DNA of 64,000 bases from NCBI GenBank assembly GCA_963753055.1, contig CAVWAP010000001.1, positions 62,001-126,000 of the forward strand. Direction: 5' to 3'. A model generated the notes under the pieces. It did not search any database and was not told where the DNA came from. It was given only the letters and a program-made list of their open reading frames with translations. Made by a program: the position numbers and the translations under genes. Of the stretch, positions 1-8,722 are shown one piece after another (positions within the stretch are counted from its first letter, which is position 1; each line of letters begins with the position of its first letter). The stretch comes from JAUWGC01 sp963753055 (GTDB taxonomy: Bacteria; Bacteroidota; Bacteroidia; Bacteroidales; B18-G4).

Positions 1-1219
1 GCTTGCTTTCCCTGTATCTGTTAAGGACAACCATTTTAAGAATATCGTTTTCAGGATTGCTGATAACATTGCCGTTATCAGTGCTTATCACTGTCTGTAT
101 CCTTTTAGTAATAAGCTGCCCATCAAGGGCGTGTATCACATTTATCTGGTTTCCAAGCGGCTTGACCTGGATCTCTGCGGGCGAAATAGCATGTACGTAA
201 AAGATATTGGCAGGAATAATATCAACCCGGCCGATCAGGGACTTGCCATTATCACTCAACTGCTCTCCTTTTATGTATGTTGCCAGGATATCGAAACCCT
301 CCAGGTTATTAACCACAATAAAATCTGCATCATCACCTGTTCGCAGCAGCCCCACATCAAGGTCATAGTGCACAATAGGGTTCAATGTTGCTGCACGCAG
401 GATATCAAACAGGTCATACCCTTTCTGGATTGCCCTTTTCACATGGCCGTTGATGTGTTCCCTGACCAGGTCATTGGGATGTCGATCGTCTGAACAGAAC
501 ATGACCATCTCCGGATGAGTCTTGATCAATGGGATCAGTGCTTCGAAGTTCTTGGCGGCACTGCCTTCCCGTATCTGTACTTTCATCCCATATTTGACTT
601 TATCCAAAGCCTCTTCCAGGGAAAAGCATTCATGGTCGGTTGTGATTCCTGCAGCGATATAGTTTTTGGCATCTTCTCCCATAAGTCCCGGTGCATGGCC
701 ATCAACAGGTTTATGATATTTCTTTGCCAGCTCAAGCTTTGACATGACTAATTCATCTTTATGCAAAACACCCGGGAAATTCATCATTTCTGATAGGTAC
801 TTTATATCCTTGCTTTGCAGAAGCTTATCAAGTTCTTCTGTGCCGAGAGTTGCACCTGATGTTTCAAAACCAGTTGCCGGCACGCATGAAGATGCTCCGA
901 AAAAAAACTTAAAAGGTACCTGCTTCCCATTGCTAATCATGAAATGGATCCCCTTCGCACCAAGAACATTCGCAATTTCATGGGGATCTGATACTGTTGC
1001 AACTGTCCCGTGAACAACTGCCAGGCGTGCAAATTCAGATGGTGCCAGCATCGAGCTTTCGATGTGGATATGTGCATCGATAAGCCCTGGGAGAATGTAA
1101 TGATTCTCGCTTACTGATTCTTCTATGACCTTAACAATGATTCCTTTGTCAAAATGCAAGGTGCCTTTAAAGATTCTTCTACTTATTATGTCGACAATAT
1201 TTCCAGAAACAGTATTCAT
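1..1219 (-). CDS. ade: Adenine deaminase, 3' end outside the window
   Basis: Translating the minus strand from the ATG at 1219 gives an uninterrupted frame to the window edge, about 406 residues. The N-terminus carries the amidohydrolase signature GLIDAHIHIESSM near residue 45, followed by the stretches HGTVATVSDPHEIANVLG and EGSAAKN that are typical of Ade-type adenine deaminases (adenine to hypoxanthine plus ammonia, a cytosolic purine-salvage enzyme using a dinuclear metal centre). The family is usually about 540-580 residues, so roughly the last quarter is missing only because the window ends. It follows the mevalonate kinase gene by 38 bp on the same strand and may be the last gene of that operon; no separate promoter box was seen in the gap. 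Confidence 0.93.
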   Translation of the reverse strand, partial: MNTVSGNIVDIISRRIFKGTLHFDKGIIVKVIEESVSENHYILPGLIDAHIHIESSMLAPSEFARLAVVHGTVATVSDPHEIANVLGAKGIHFMISNGKQVPFKFFFGASSCVPATGFETSGATLGTEELDKLLQSKDIKYLSEMMNFPGVLHKDELVMSKLELAKKYHKPVDGHAPGLMGEDAKNYIAAGITTDHECFSLEEALDKVKYGMKVQIREGSAAKNFEALIPLIKTHPEMVMFCSDDRHPNDLVREHINGHVKRAIQKGYDLFDILRAATLNPIVHYDLDVGLLRTGDDADFIVVNNLEGFDILATYIKGEQLSDNGKSLIGRVDIIPANIFYVHAISPAEIQVKPLGNQINVIHALDGQLITKRIQTVISTDNGNVISNPENDILKMVVLNRYRESK

Positions 1220-1257
1220 AAGATAAACGAATTAACAACTAAACAATATAACACCCA

Positions 1258-2223
1258 TCAAGGTTTTTTGTAAACAGTGATGAATTCAACATTCGACTCT
1301 GAGAGGGCATCATGGGCTTCCTTGTAGTTAGGTGAAAATCCGAGCAGGAAGCCCCCGCCACCGGATCCGCAGAGTTTTAATTTAAATTTATGATGGTCAA
1401 GGCCTTCTTTCCATAGCATTCGAAAGTCTTTTGGTATCATGGCCTTGAAGTGATTGTATTGAAAATCAGATAATAGGTGCAGGTTGGCATAAAAACTCCT
1501 ATACCTGCCTTCAAGTAATGAATGTATGCATTGATTATTGAGTGGGATCAATACATTATGAACCAGTGCATTGAAGTCAGGATCTTCACATTGCTTTATA
1601 AATTGCTTAACCAGTGGCTCTGTCTTTCCTGCTTTCCCTGTATTGATCAGGAAGATAGCCCTGTTGGTAGCAATTTTATGGGTTGGGATGTCGGTAATGG
1701 TTATTTCCGACTTATTTTTTATCAGAATTGGAGATTTGAGATAGCATAACAAAGGGTCTATTCCCGAGCTTGTGCCATGGAAGTATGATTCCAACTGGGA
1801 GAAAATCGTTTTCAGGCGGGTAATATTTCTATTGCTGATATTGATTCTTCTGGTGATCTTATCCATAGAGTATGCATTGTAAATGGCAGCAACAAGTGCC
1901 CCTGAGCTGCCCAATCCATAGCCCTGCGGAATGGTCGACTCAAAATACAATCCTTTTGTCAGGTCCTCCAGCAGTGCCTCCAGGTCAAGCTGACAGTCAA
2001 TTTTTTCTTGTGGGATCAGATCATAGAGATGATCAACATATTTCTTCAGCATCTTGTTGGACCTGATGGCAAAATCATAATCAGTATACCGGTCTTGCGA
2101 ATAGAATCCAAGCTCACCCCTGAAATGAGTGTAAGGAACTGATAACCCCATGGAATCAAAGATCACGCTGTATTCTCCCAACAGCATTATCTTGGCATTA
2201 TATACATCGAACTCCTTTCTCAT
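1258..2223 (-). CDS. mvk: Mevalonate kinase (GHMP kinase)
   Basis: A 321-residue GHMP-family kinase. Seen directly: the N-terminal NAKIMLLGEYSVI motif (family GExxV), the phosphate-binding loop PQGYGLGSSGALVAAIY near residue 95, the catalytic-Asp segment HGTSSGIDPLLCY near residue 150, and the C-terminal LCGSGGGGFLLGF motif 3. These match mevalonate kinase, which phosphorylates mevalonate with ATP in the cytosol. Its start overlaps the stop of the decarboxylase gene by 4 bp (ATGA), indicating translational coupling in the operon reductase - GHMP kinase - decarboxylase - mevalonate kinase. Assignment to mevalonate kinase rather than phosphomevalonate kinase rests on motif similarity and on the other kinase being of the distinct GYDIA type. 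Confidence 0.85.
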   Translation of the reverse strand: MRKEFDVYNAKIMLLGEYSVIFDSMGLSVPYTHFRGELGFYSQDRYTDYDFAIRSNKMLKKYVDHLYDLIPQEKIDCQLDLEALLEDLTKGLYFESTIPQGYGLGSSGALVAAIYNAYSMDKITRRINISNRNITRLKTIFSQLESYFHGTSSGIDPLLCYLKSPILIKNKSEITITDIPTHKIATNRAIFLINTGKAGKTEPLVKQFIKQCEDPDFNALVHNVLIPLNNQCIHSLLEGRYRSFYANLHLLSDFQYNHFKAMIPKDFRMLWKEGLDHHKFKLKLCGSGGGGFLLGFSPNYKEAHDALSESNVEFITVYKKP

Positions 2224-3314
2224 TCCAGTTCATTTTTAACAAGTTCCGGCCCTGTGCCGATTCCATCATCAATCCATTGTCCTTCCTGGCAGTGCATAAG
2301 AAGCTCTTCCATGATGAAAGGCTTTATCTTTTCAATAATATGTTCCGGGTAGATCAAATGCACATTCGGGCCGGCATCCAGTGTAAAGCACACAGGCAGT
2401 TGTTGCTGCTTTCGAAAATCCCTGATCTTCTCTATCACAGCAAGCGTATCCGGCTTAAGTAAGCTATGACCAGGGTCAGAGCTCATGATCAAAGCGTGAA
2501 GGCTTAAGGCCTCAAGTTCGGTTATAGTTATAAATTGGTCCCAATCACCCATTTCTAAGGCCTTCATCATAACCTTAAGGTGTTCACCAGCCTGCCTGTA
2601 CCTGGCCTTTGCAAATGGATGCCCCTTCATCATTGCATGTCCATTACTTGATGATATTGCCTTTTCACCGGAGTTGATAATGAGTATTGCATCCTTGATG
2701 CCGGAGAATCGTGTTGCGACCGGAAAGGGAAGCGTCGAAGCGTAATTATCACTGCTATCATCCAGGTTATCAATTTCTCCCCATGTTGTAAACCCTCCAT
2801 AAACTGATCTTGCGGCACTGCCGGATGCCAGGCGTGCCAGGTTTGAAGCTTCCTGGAAGAACTCCTGGTTGTTGATACTTTTTTTACTGAGGTTGCAGTC
2901 GATAGTATTAAGGCAAAGTGCCAGGCTACTCATTCCTGCTGCTGAAGAGGCTATCCCTGCAGAGTGGGGAAATGTATTTTTGCTGTCAATATGCAGTTCC
3001 AGTTGATTAAACCAGGGTTTCACAGGTACCAGGCTTTGAATATATTTCTCAACCCGCGCTGCAAAAGCTTTATTTTCCTGTCCATCGAAGACAAAGTGCA
3101 CTTGTAATCCTTCAGGACTAAATCGATAATTCATTTTTGATACTGCAACCGCGTCTTTTAAAGTGAAGCTAAGAGAGGGATTTTCAGGAATCTGATTATC
3201 CCGTTTGCCCCAGTATTTTACCAGCGCAATATTGGAAGGGCTACGCCAGATAATTTCTCCCACGGTTTCTTTACCAATCTTCATCGGGTTGTTGGGTGTG
3301 CATTTGGGATGCAA
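2220..3314 (-). CDS. mvaD: Diphosphomevalonate decarboxylase
   Basis: A 364-residue GHMP-superfamily enzyme converting mevalonate diphosphate plus ATP to isopentenyl diphosphate. Diagnostic motifs are visible: SPSNIALVKYWGKRD near residue 25, the Ser-rich phosphate loop HSAGIASSAAGMSSLAL near 115, SGSAARSVYGGF near 165, and the catalytic Asp segment TLDAGPNVHLIYP near 310. Length is slightly above the bacterial norm of 320-340. The start at 3314 lies 8 bp after the upstream stop; an internal ATG at 3284 (MKIGKETVG) is an alternative that would remove a poorly conserved 10-residue leader. Fourth gene of the mevalonate operon. Confidence 0.95.
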   Translation of the reverse strand: MHPKCTPNNPMKIGKETVGEIIWRSPSNIALVKYWGKRDNQIPENPSLSFTLKDAVAVSKMNYRFSPEGLQVHFVFDGQENKAFAARVEKYIQSLVPVKPWFNQLELHIDSKNTFPHSAGIASSAAGMSSLALCLNTIDCNLSKKSINNQEFFQEASNLARLASGSAARSVYGGFTTWGEIDNLDDSSDNYASTLPFPVATRFSGIKDAILIINSGEKAISSSNGHAMMKGHPFAKARYRQAGEHLKVMMKALEMGDWDQFITITELEALSLHALIMSSDPGHSLLKPDTLAVIEKIRDFRKQQQLPVCFTLDAGPNVHLIYPEHIIEKIKPFIMEELLMHCQEGQWIDDGIGTGPELVKNELE

Positions 3315-3322
3315 GATAGGAA

Positions 3323-4243
3323 TTAAAGCGCAATTTCGCTATAGCCGAATACCTGGTTCAGGTTTTTTGTTTCAAGGTATTTCAACAGCTTTTCTTTATC
3401 ATCTTCAAATGTCATCATGATGAAATCGCCCCCCCAGGTACCAAGCGACTTGACTGAACCGGGAAAATCGCTGAAGTATTCTTCTTTGACAGGCTTTTTA
3501 TGAATTACCCTGGCTATGATCCTTTCATGCTCTCTGATAAGCATATTGAACTCCTGGATGTCAGTGGTTCGTATCATATCCATGGTGATTTCAGAAATGC
3601 TTTGTACATCGAGCTTGTTGAATACCCTGCTCTGCCGGTATGATCTTATTCCATCCACTGTGCTTTGTTTATGTCCCAGGTATACAAAATAAAGGTTTGG
3701 CAGTATAGATTTCTTCAGATTGACTTCCTTGATGAAGGGACTGCTGCTGTTCATTCCGTAGAGGATTGGTGCTGTAGCCCTGGCACATGCAACATCATAG
3801 CCGGAGCCTTCCTGGGTCTCGAAAAAGAGATCAAATGGATTCGTTTCACTCCAGTAGGCTATGTTTGAGATCAGGGTTGAACTGCTTCCCCATCCCCACT
3901 CAGGGTTAAAGTCCAGGTCTGTGATAACTTTCCTCCCCTCAAGCTTGTCAATAAATTGATGATTATGGTGGACAGCCCTGATCAACAGCTTTTGAACAAA
4001 TTTCCCCCGGTCTTCATCCGTTGTTTTCAGCATCTCCAGTTCCCTGATATCATACTTCGCCTCAAACCATTTCTTTGTTTTGTATTTGCTGAACCAGTGC
4101 AGCTTTGATAAGTCTTCGCCTTTGGTTGTTTTCAGGCGCTGGCCGTACTTCAATGGAATGGCGAGGGCTGTAGCTCCTTCCAGTACAAGGTATTCACCGG
4201 AAAGCAACAGTTTGCCATTGGAGAAGTAAGTGTTTTTTGTCAA
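3323..4243 (-). CDS. GYDIA-family GHMP kinase (putative phosphomevalonate kinase)
   Basis: A 306-residue kinase with the GHMP N-terminal motif FSNGKLLLSGEYLVLEGA, a phosphate loop WGWGSSSTLISNIAYW near residue 130, and SGYDVACARATAPILYG near 160, a variant of the Gly-Tyr-Asp-Ile-Ala signature that names a Bacteroidota GHMP kinase family. In flavobacterial mevalonate operons this family sits beside HMG-CoA reductase and the decarboxylase and fills the slot of the otherwise missing phosphomevalonate kinase. That assignment is inference from context; the substrate is not shown by the sequence. It overlaps the reductase gene by 4 bp (ATGA), so the two are probably co-translated. Confidence 0.85.
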   Translation of the reverse strand: MTKNTYFSNGKLLLSGEYLVLEGATALAIPLKYGQRLKTTKGEDLSKLHWFSKYKTKKWFEAKYDIRELEMLKTTDEDRGKFVQKLLIRAVHHNHQFIDKLEGRKVITDLDFNPEWGWGSSSTLISNIAYWSETNPFDLFFETQEGSGYDVACARATAPILYGMNSSSPFIKEVNLKKSILPNLYFVYLGHKQSTVDGIRSYRQSRVFNKLDVQSISEITMDMIRTTDIQEFNMLIREHERIIARVIHKKPVKEEYFSDFPGSVKSLGTWGGDFIMMTFEDDKEKLLKYLETKNLNQVFGYSEIAL

Positions 4244-5583
4244 TTTATCTGTGCTGATTTATTATGCCGAAGTTTGGCGATCATTTGTTGCACATGCTGG
4301 AAAGAGATCTTTCTATCCTTGAAATAGACCAGGGCCTTTTCTTTTTCAATGCTTGTAACGCCAATCTGGTTCAGGATATTGAATAAGTGCATCCGCATGT
4401 GGCCCACCTGGATCCCTTTTGTTACCAATGACTTGATAGCACTGTAGTTATTAGCCAGTCCTGCTGCTGCTGCAATCATCATCAGCTCTTTTGCATCAGG
4501 ATCATCCAGTAATCCAAGTGAGAATTTGGCCATAGGGTGCAGAACGGTAAGTCCGCCGACAGTACCTAGTGCCAATGGGATTGTGAGGCTATAATTGAAT
4601 TTACCATTTTCGATTTGCAAGTCGGTGAGGCTGCTGTATTGACCTGAGCGTGCAGCATAGGTATGTCCGCAGGCCTCAATGGCACGAAAATCCTGCCCTG
4701 TAGCCAGCGCAACGGCATCAATACCATTAAAAATACCTTTATTATGGGTTGTTGCCCTGAATGTATCAACTTTAGCGATCTCAACAGCTTTTTCGAACTT
4801 CCAGGCAAACTTCTCAGCACTCAGGTTCTCATCGCAATTAGCAAGTGCTTCAATAGGGCATTCAACCTGTACCTTGACAAGGCATTCCGGAGTGTAGTTG
4901 GAAAGGATGGCCATGATCACTTCAGGGTTCCTTTCATTATCTGTCAGCCCGGACTGCTGAAACATAAAGCGTTTGAGAATAGCCGCAAATTCTTCAAGGC
5001 AGGAATTAATAAAATTGGCACCCATGGAATCTACGGTTTCAAAAGAGGCTTTCAGCTGGTAATAATGATCGATCTTTTCTGTCATGTCGACCAGTTCAAT
5101 ATCCAGTATGCCTCCGCCTCGCTCTCTCATGTTCTTAGTGATCTCCATGGTACCCTCAAGCATTTTCTTTTTCAGTGCAGGCATGAGCTTCTGGAGCTTT
5201 TGCTTATCACCTTCCCAGATAAAATGAACCTGGCCTATCTTGGTGGTGGAGATAATTTCAGCTTGAAACCCACCATAATCGGCCCAGAACTTAGCACTGT
5301 TCGCAGCAGCAGCCACGACAGAGCTTTCCTCCACAACCAGTGGAAGCATAAACATTTTGCCGTTGACCAGAAAATTTGGTGCGATGCCGAATGGGAAATA
5401 GTAATTAGTGATAGTGTTCTCACTGAATTCATCAAAGAGATTTTGCTTTTCCGGGTCATCATGCCAGAATGATTTCAGTAGGTGTTCCGCTTGCTTGGGA
5501 TCCTCGAAATAGCTGGCAACAAGGCTTAATTTCTTGTCTTTGGATAACTTGGAAAATCCTTTGATTATCTGAGGTTTAAACAT
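4240..5583 (-). CDS. mvaA: Hydroxymethylglutaryl-CoA reductase, class II type
   Basis: A 447-residue HMG-CoA reductase. Seen: the glutamate-containing VVEESSVVAAAAN near residue 85, THNKGIFNGIDAVALATGQD near 280 holding the catalytic Lys and Asp, and GIQVGHMRMH near 400 with the catalytic His. Length and the lack of a membrane anchor fit class II (Pseudomonas mevalonii type) enzymes. In an operon with three other mevalonate enzymes the biosynthetic direction, reduction of HMG-CoA to mevalonate, is the likely one. It starts 3 bp after the DUF4468 gene ends and overlaps the GYDIA kinase gene by 4 bp. HMG-CoA synthase is not in the window. Confidence 0.95.
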   Translation of the reverse strand: MFKPQIIKGFSKLSKDKKLSLVASYFEDPKQAEHLLKSFWHDDPEKQNLFDEFSENTITNYYFPFGIAPNFLVNGKMFMLPLVVEESSVVAAAANSAKFWADYGGFQAEIISTTKIGQVHFIWEGDKQKLQKLMPALKKKMLEGTMEITKNMRERGGGILDIELVDMTEKIDHYYQLKASFETVDSMGANFINSCLEEFAAILKRFMFQQSGLTDNERNPEVIMAILSNYTPECLVKVQVECPIEALANCDENLSAEKFAWKFEKAVEIAKVDTFRATTHNKGIFNGIDAVALATGQDFRAIEACGHTYAARSGQYSSLTDLQIENGKFNYSLTIPLALGTVGGLTVLHPMAKFSLGLLDDPDAKELMMIAAAAGLANNYSAIKSLVTKGIQVGHMRMHLFNILNQIGVTSIEKEKALVYFKDRKISFQHVQQMIAKLRHNKSAQIN

Positions 5584-5586
5584 GAT

Positions 5587-6147
5587 CTACCATTCCTCCT
5601 CAACCTTTTCAACCTTTGGTACCATGGCTTCCTTGAGTGTAGCGGAAAATTGTTCCTTCACAAATGTGTCGAATTGTTCAAGGTAAGTTGCCCATAAAGG
5701 ATTATAGGATGGGTCTGATGTATCCAGCCATCTTTCCAGTGGGAATCTGGAGGATCTTTTAAGGAACAAGTCATAAACGCTCCACCTGTACCTATTATCT
5801 TTACATTCAATCTTAAATGAGTAAAGAATTGTACCGGCATCCAGTTTGTTTCCATCTTTGTCGACCTTTATCAATGGGAAGTTATGCTTTCCTTTGATCA
5901 GTCCGCTTGCAGCATCCCTGACTTTAGTAACATTGACAGGGTTCGCATAGAATTGATGCACCCATTCTCCAGCGCGGTTAAAGAGTTCTTTTTTGTTTCC
6001 TTCTTCCTGTACTACCTCCTGGTAGACGATCAGGCCGGTTGTTTCATCCACAGGTATTTTAATACTGTGAGTGCCTTCTTCTTGGGCCATCATTGGGTAT
6101 TGGATCAGGAATACGATCAACACGAATATGATTTTTCTCATCACCAT
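5587..6147 (-). CDS. DUF4468-type secreted protein, first gene of the mevalonate operon
   Basis: A 186-residue protein with an N-terminal signal peptide (hydrophobic IIFVLIVFLIQYPMMAQ, probable cleavage after Ala) and a body resembling DUF4468 domains, which have a TBP-like fold in Bacteroidota exported proteins; the segment IPVDETTGLIVYQEVVQ and the pattern of predicted strands fit. Function is unknown. Translation could start at 6147 or at the second Met two codons later. It precedes the HMG-CoA reductase gene by only 3 bp and sits behind a TAnnTTTG promoter box, so it appears to lead the operon, although a periplasmic protein has no obvious role in the mevalonate pathway. Confidence 0.7.
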   Translation of the reverse strand: MVMRKIIFVLIVFLIQYPMMAQEEGTHSIKIPVDETTGLIVYQEVVQEEGNKKELFNRAGEWVHQFYANPVNVTKVRDAASGLIKGKHNFPLIKVDKDGNKLDAGTILYSFKIECKDNRYRWSVYDLFLKRSSRFPLERWLDTSDPSYNPLWATYLEQFDTFVKEQFSATLKEAMVPKVEKVEEEW

Positions 6148-6204
6148 TATGTTTATTAGTTAAACATTGATAAAGATAATATATTGTAAGTTTTATCCCA
6201 GATG

Positions 6205-6212
6205 CAAATTTA
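6205..6212 (-). promoter_or_regulatory. Putative -7 box (TAAATTTG) for the mevalonate operon
   Basis: On the minus strand this octamer fits the Bacteroidota -7 consensus TAnnTTTG and lies about 58 bp upstream of the DUF4468 start, just downstream of the groEL terminator. No well-placed -33 TTTG was found. Confidence 0.45.
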
Positions 6213-6220
6213 AATATAAA

Positions 6221-6247
6221 TAAAAAACCCCTCTAACAAAGAGGGGT
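6221..6247 (-). terminator. Rho-independent terminator of groESL
   Basis: An 8-bp perfect stem (ACCCCTCT at 6227-6234 against AGAGGGGT at 6240-6247) with a 5-nt loop is followed, reading the minus strand, by six T residues. It starts 24 bp after the groEL stop. Confidence 0.9.
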
Positions 6248-6270
6248 CTTGAATTATTGGGAAAACAGAT

Positions 6271-7911
6271 TTACATCATTCCTGGCATTCCGCCGCCCAT
6301 TCCTGCAGGAGGCATAGCCGGCATAGGATTATCTTCCTTGTGCTCAGCCAGCACACACTCTGTAGTCAGCAACATTCCAGCAATGGAAGCCGCATTTTCA
6401 AGGGCTACACGAGCGACTTTAGTTGGGTCGATCACGCCGGATTTGAACAGGTTCTCATATGTCTCGGTCCTTGCATTAAATCCGTAATCGTTTTTGCCTT
6501 CTTTAACTTTCTGAACAACAACAGAACCCTCCAGTCCTGCATTTTCAACGATTTGCCTCAAAGGCTCTTCAAGTGCTCTTTTGATGATGGCAATACCGGT
6601 ACTTTCGTCCTGGTTGTCACCTTCCATATTTTCAATGTCCTTGATAGCCCTCAGGTATCCAACACCACCACCCGGGATTATGCCTTCTTCTATGGCAGCC
6701 CTGGTTGCATTCAATGCATCATCGAAACGGTCTTTCTTTTCTTTCATCTCCATTTCACTGGCAGCACCAACATAAATTACAGCAACACCACCGGCAAGCT
6801 TAGCTAATCTTTCCTGTAGTTTTTCTTTGTCGTAATCAGAAGTTGTTGTATCGATCTGTGCTTTGATCTGCTTGGTCCTTGCTTCAATATCAGCTTTGGA
6901 ACCTTTACCACTAACGATAGTGGTGTTTTCCTTATCGATGGTCATTTTTTCTGCTTCACCCAGGTAGCTGAGATCAGCATCTTCCAGTTTATAACCTTTT
7001 TCTTCAGAGATGACAGTTCCACCGGTCAGAATGGCAATGTCTTCCAGCATCTCTTTCCTTCTGTCGCCAAAGCCAGGTGCTTTAACTGCTGCAACCTTAA
7101 GGGATCCCCTGATTTTATTCACAACAAGTGTTGCAAGGGCTTCACCTTCGATATCCTCAGCGATGATAATAAGCGGCCTTCCACTTTGCGCTGACTTCTC
7201 AAGTACAGGAAGCAGGTCCTTCATGACAGAGATCTTTTTGTCATGGATCAGGACATACGGACTTTCATAAACAACTTCCATCTTTTCAGTGTCGGTTACA
7301 AAATAAGGCGAGATATATCCCCTGTCGAATTGCATGCCTTCTACCACGTCAACATAAGTTTCAATACTTTTTGCTTCTTCGATAGTAATTACTCCTTCTT
7401 TCTTAACCTTGCCCATGGCTTCTGCTATGAGCTTACCAATTGTCATGTCATTATTGGCTGAAATAGCAGCGACCTGCTCAATTTTCTCACTGCTGTCCCC
7501 GATTTCCTTTGTCTGGCTCTTGAGGCTCTCAATAACTTTAGCAACTGCTTTGTCGATACCTCTTTTCAGGTCCATTGGATTGGCGCCTGCGGTAACGTTT
7601 TTTAAGCCGGTATGTACTATTGATTGTGCAAGCACGGTAGCGGTTGTTGTACCATCACCTGCAATGTCATTCGTCTTGGATGCCACTTCCTTAACCATTT
7701 GGGCTCCCATGTTTTCTATGTTGTCTTCCAGCTCTACTTCCTTAGCCACTGTAACACCATCTTTTGTGATGATAGGTGATCCGAATGATTTGTCTATGAT
7801 CACATTGCGGCCTTTAGGTCCCAATGTTACCTTGACAGCGTCAGTCAACGCATCTACACCTGCTTTCAGGGCTTCTCTTGCTTTCAGATCAAATATGATA
7901 TCTTTAGCCAT
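6271..7911 (-). CDS. groL: Chaperonin GroEL (Hsp60)
   Basis: A 546-residue ATP-dependent folding chaperone, the standard length. The protein begins MAKDIIFDLKAREALKAG, contains the ATP-binding segment DAVKVTLGPKGRNVIIDK and GDGTTTATVLAQSI near residue 85, includes the conserved EEGIIPGGGVGYLRAI near 405, and ends in the Gly/Met-rich tail GGGMPGMM. It forms the 14-mer double ring with GroES in the cytosol. It lies 43 bp downstream of groES with no promoter between, so the two form the usual operon, closed by a strong terminator. Confidence 0.99.
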   Translation of the reverse strand: MAKDIIFDLKAREALKAGVDALTDAVKVTLGPKGRNVIIDKSFGSPIITKDGVTVAKEVELEDNIENMGAQMVKEVASKTNDIAGDGTTTATVLAQSIVHTGLKNVTAGANPMDLKRGIDKAVAKVIESLKSQTKEIGDSSEKIEQVAAISANNDMTIGKLIAEAMGKVKKEGVITIEEAKSIETYVDVVEGMQFDRGYISPYFVTDTEKMEVVYESPYVLIHDKKISVMKDLLPVLEKSAQSGRPLIIIAEDIEGEALATLVVNKIRGSLKVAAVKAPGFGDRRKEMLEDIAILTGGTVISEEKGYKLEDADLSYLGEAEKMTIDKENTTIVSGKGSKADIEARTKQIKAQIDTTTSDYDKEKLQERLAKLAGGVAVIYVGAASEMEMKEKKDRFDDALNATRAAIEEGIIPGGGVGYLRAIKDIENMEGDNQDESTGIAIIKRALEEPLRQIVENAGLEGSVVVQKVKEGKNDYGFNARTETYENLFKSGVIDPTKVARVALENAASIAGMLLTTECVLAEHKEDNPMPAMPPAGMGGGMPGMM

Positions 7912-7954
7912 TGTACTGTTTTTTTATATTTATTAATATTATGTTTTTTGTGTA

Positions 7955-8233
7955 TTAAATGATGGCAACGATATCTGATTCATTCATGATCAGATAATCA
8001 CCCCCTTCATAAGAGATCTCAGTTCCTGAGTATTTGCCGTAAAGAACTAAATCACCTACCTTAACGGTCATTGGTTCATCTTTTTTACCTGGTCCAACAG
8101 CCATAACAGTTCCTTTTTGAGGTTTTTCTTTTGCTGTGTCAGGAATTATGATACCACCAGCAGTTTTCTCTTCAGCTGCTGTAGGCTCAATAATTACTCT
8201 GTTGGCTAATGGTTTAATCTTTAATTTTCCCAT
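7955..8233 (-). CDS. groS: Co-chaperonin GroES (Hsp10)
   Basis: A 92-residue co-chaperonin that caps GroEL. It shows the family landmarks IKPLANRVIIEPTAAEEKTA (mobile-loop region) and GDLVLYGKYSGTEISYEG near residue 60, ending in MNESDIVAII. First gene of the groESL operon. No CIRCE (HrcA operator) and no TAnnTTTG box was found in the 80 bp upstream; a weak -24-like TTTGGCA element occurs there instead (see findings). Confidence 0.98.
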   Translation of the reverse strand: MGKLKIKPLANRVIIEPTAAEEKTAGGIIIPDTAKEKPQKGTVMAVGPGKKDEPMTVKVGDLVLYGKYSGTEISYEGGDYLIMNESDIVAII

Positions 8234-8315
8234 TTCTATTCTTATTTTTTAATTAGACACACTATTGTTTGTTTCCTGATTCTGCTCTGACATATTTTAT
8301 GCCAAACCGAATTCC

Positions 8316-8350
8316 AAAAAAAAATGTCAGAATTATATGACATTCTGACA
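8316..8350 (-). terminator. Rho-independent terminator of secG
   Basis: Reading the minus strand, TGTCAGAAT pairs perfectly with ATTCTGACA (9 bp, + strand 8342-8350 and 8325-8333) around an 8-nt loop, followed by nine T residues (8324-8316). It separates the secG operon from groES. Confidence 0.9.
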
Positions 8351-8374
8351 TTTGAATTTATCTTATACTTTGGT

Positions 8375-8713
8375 CTATTGGTTTTGTTCCTGTGGTGGAG
8401 GTGCCTGGTATCCGTCAACCGGAGGGACCTGTACTTCATTTGCTTTTTCCTGGATTTCACTGACATTAACCTGTACCTGGTTGCTTCTCGGAATAACAAA
8501 TATGGAGAAGAGGCTCAGCACCAGCAGGGCAATGGCCAGTGACCATGTTGATTTCTCAAGAAAGTCAGCTGTTTTCCTGACACCCATAAACTGGTTAGAA
8601 CCGGAGAAACTGGATGCTAAACCACCGCCTTTGGAGTTTTGTACCAGCACAACAAGGATTAATAGAACGCAAACAATGAAGATCAATACAGATATGATTA
8701 TATAGAGTCCCAT
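8375..8713 (-). CDS. secG: Preprotein translocase subunit SecG
   Basis: A 112-residue inner-membrane component of the SecYEG channel. Two transmembrane helices are visible (residues about 3-22 and 53-73), separated by the conserved loop VLVQNSKGGGLASSFSGSNQ. The C-terminal tail is Pro/Gln-rich (VPPVDGYQAPPPQEQNQ), common in Bacteroidota SecG. It starts 9 bp after the TPR gene and is the last gene before a strong terminator. Confidence 0.95.
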   Translation of the reverse strand: MGLYIIISVLIFIVCVLLILVVLVQNSKGGGLASSFSGSNQFMGVRKTADFLEKSTWSLAIALLVLSLFSIFVIPRSNQVQVNVSEIQEKANEVQVPPVDGYQAPPPQEQNQ

Positions 8714-8722
8714 TTTTTAGTG

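Noticed and set aside
4663..5472. 269-codon plus-strand open frame
   Set aside because: Lies wholly antisense to the clearly coding HMG-CoA reductase gene and has no recognisable domain or signal.
8242..8499. 85-codon frame beside secG
   Set aside because: It runs through the secG terminator and most of the secG tail in another frame, with a composition unlike the neighbours.
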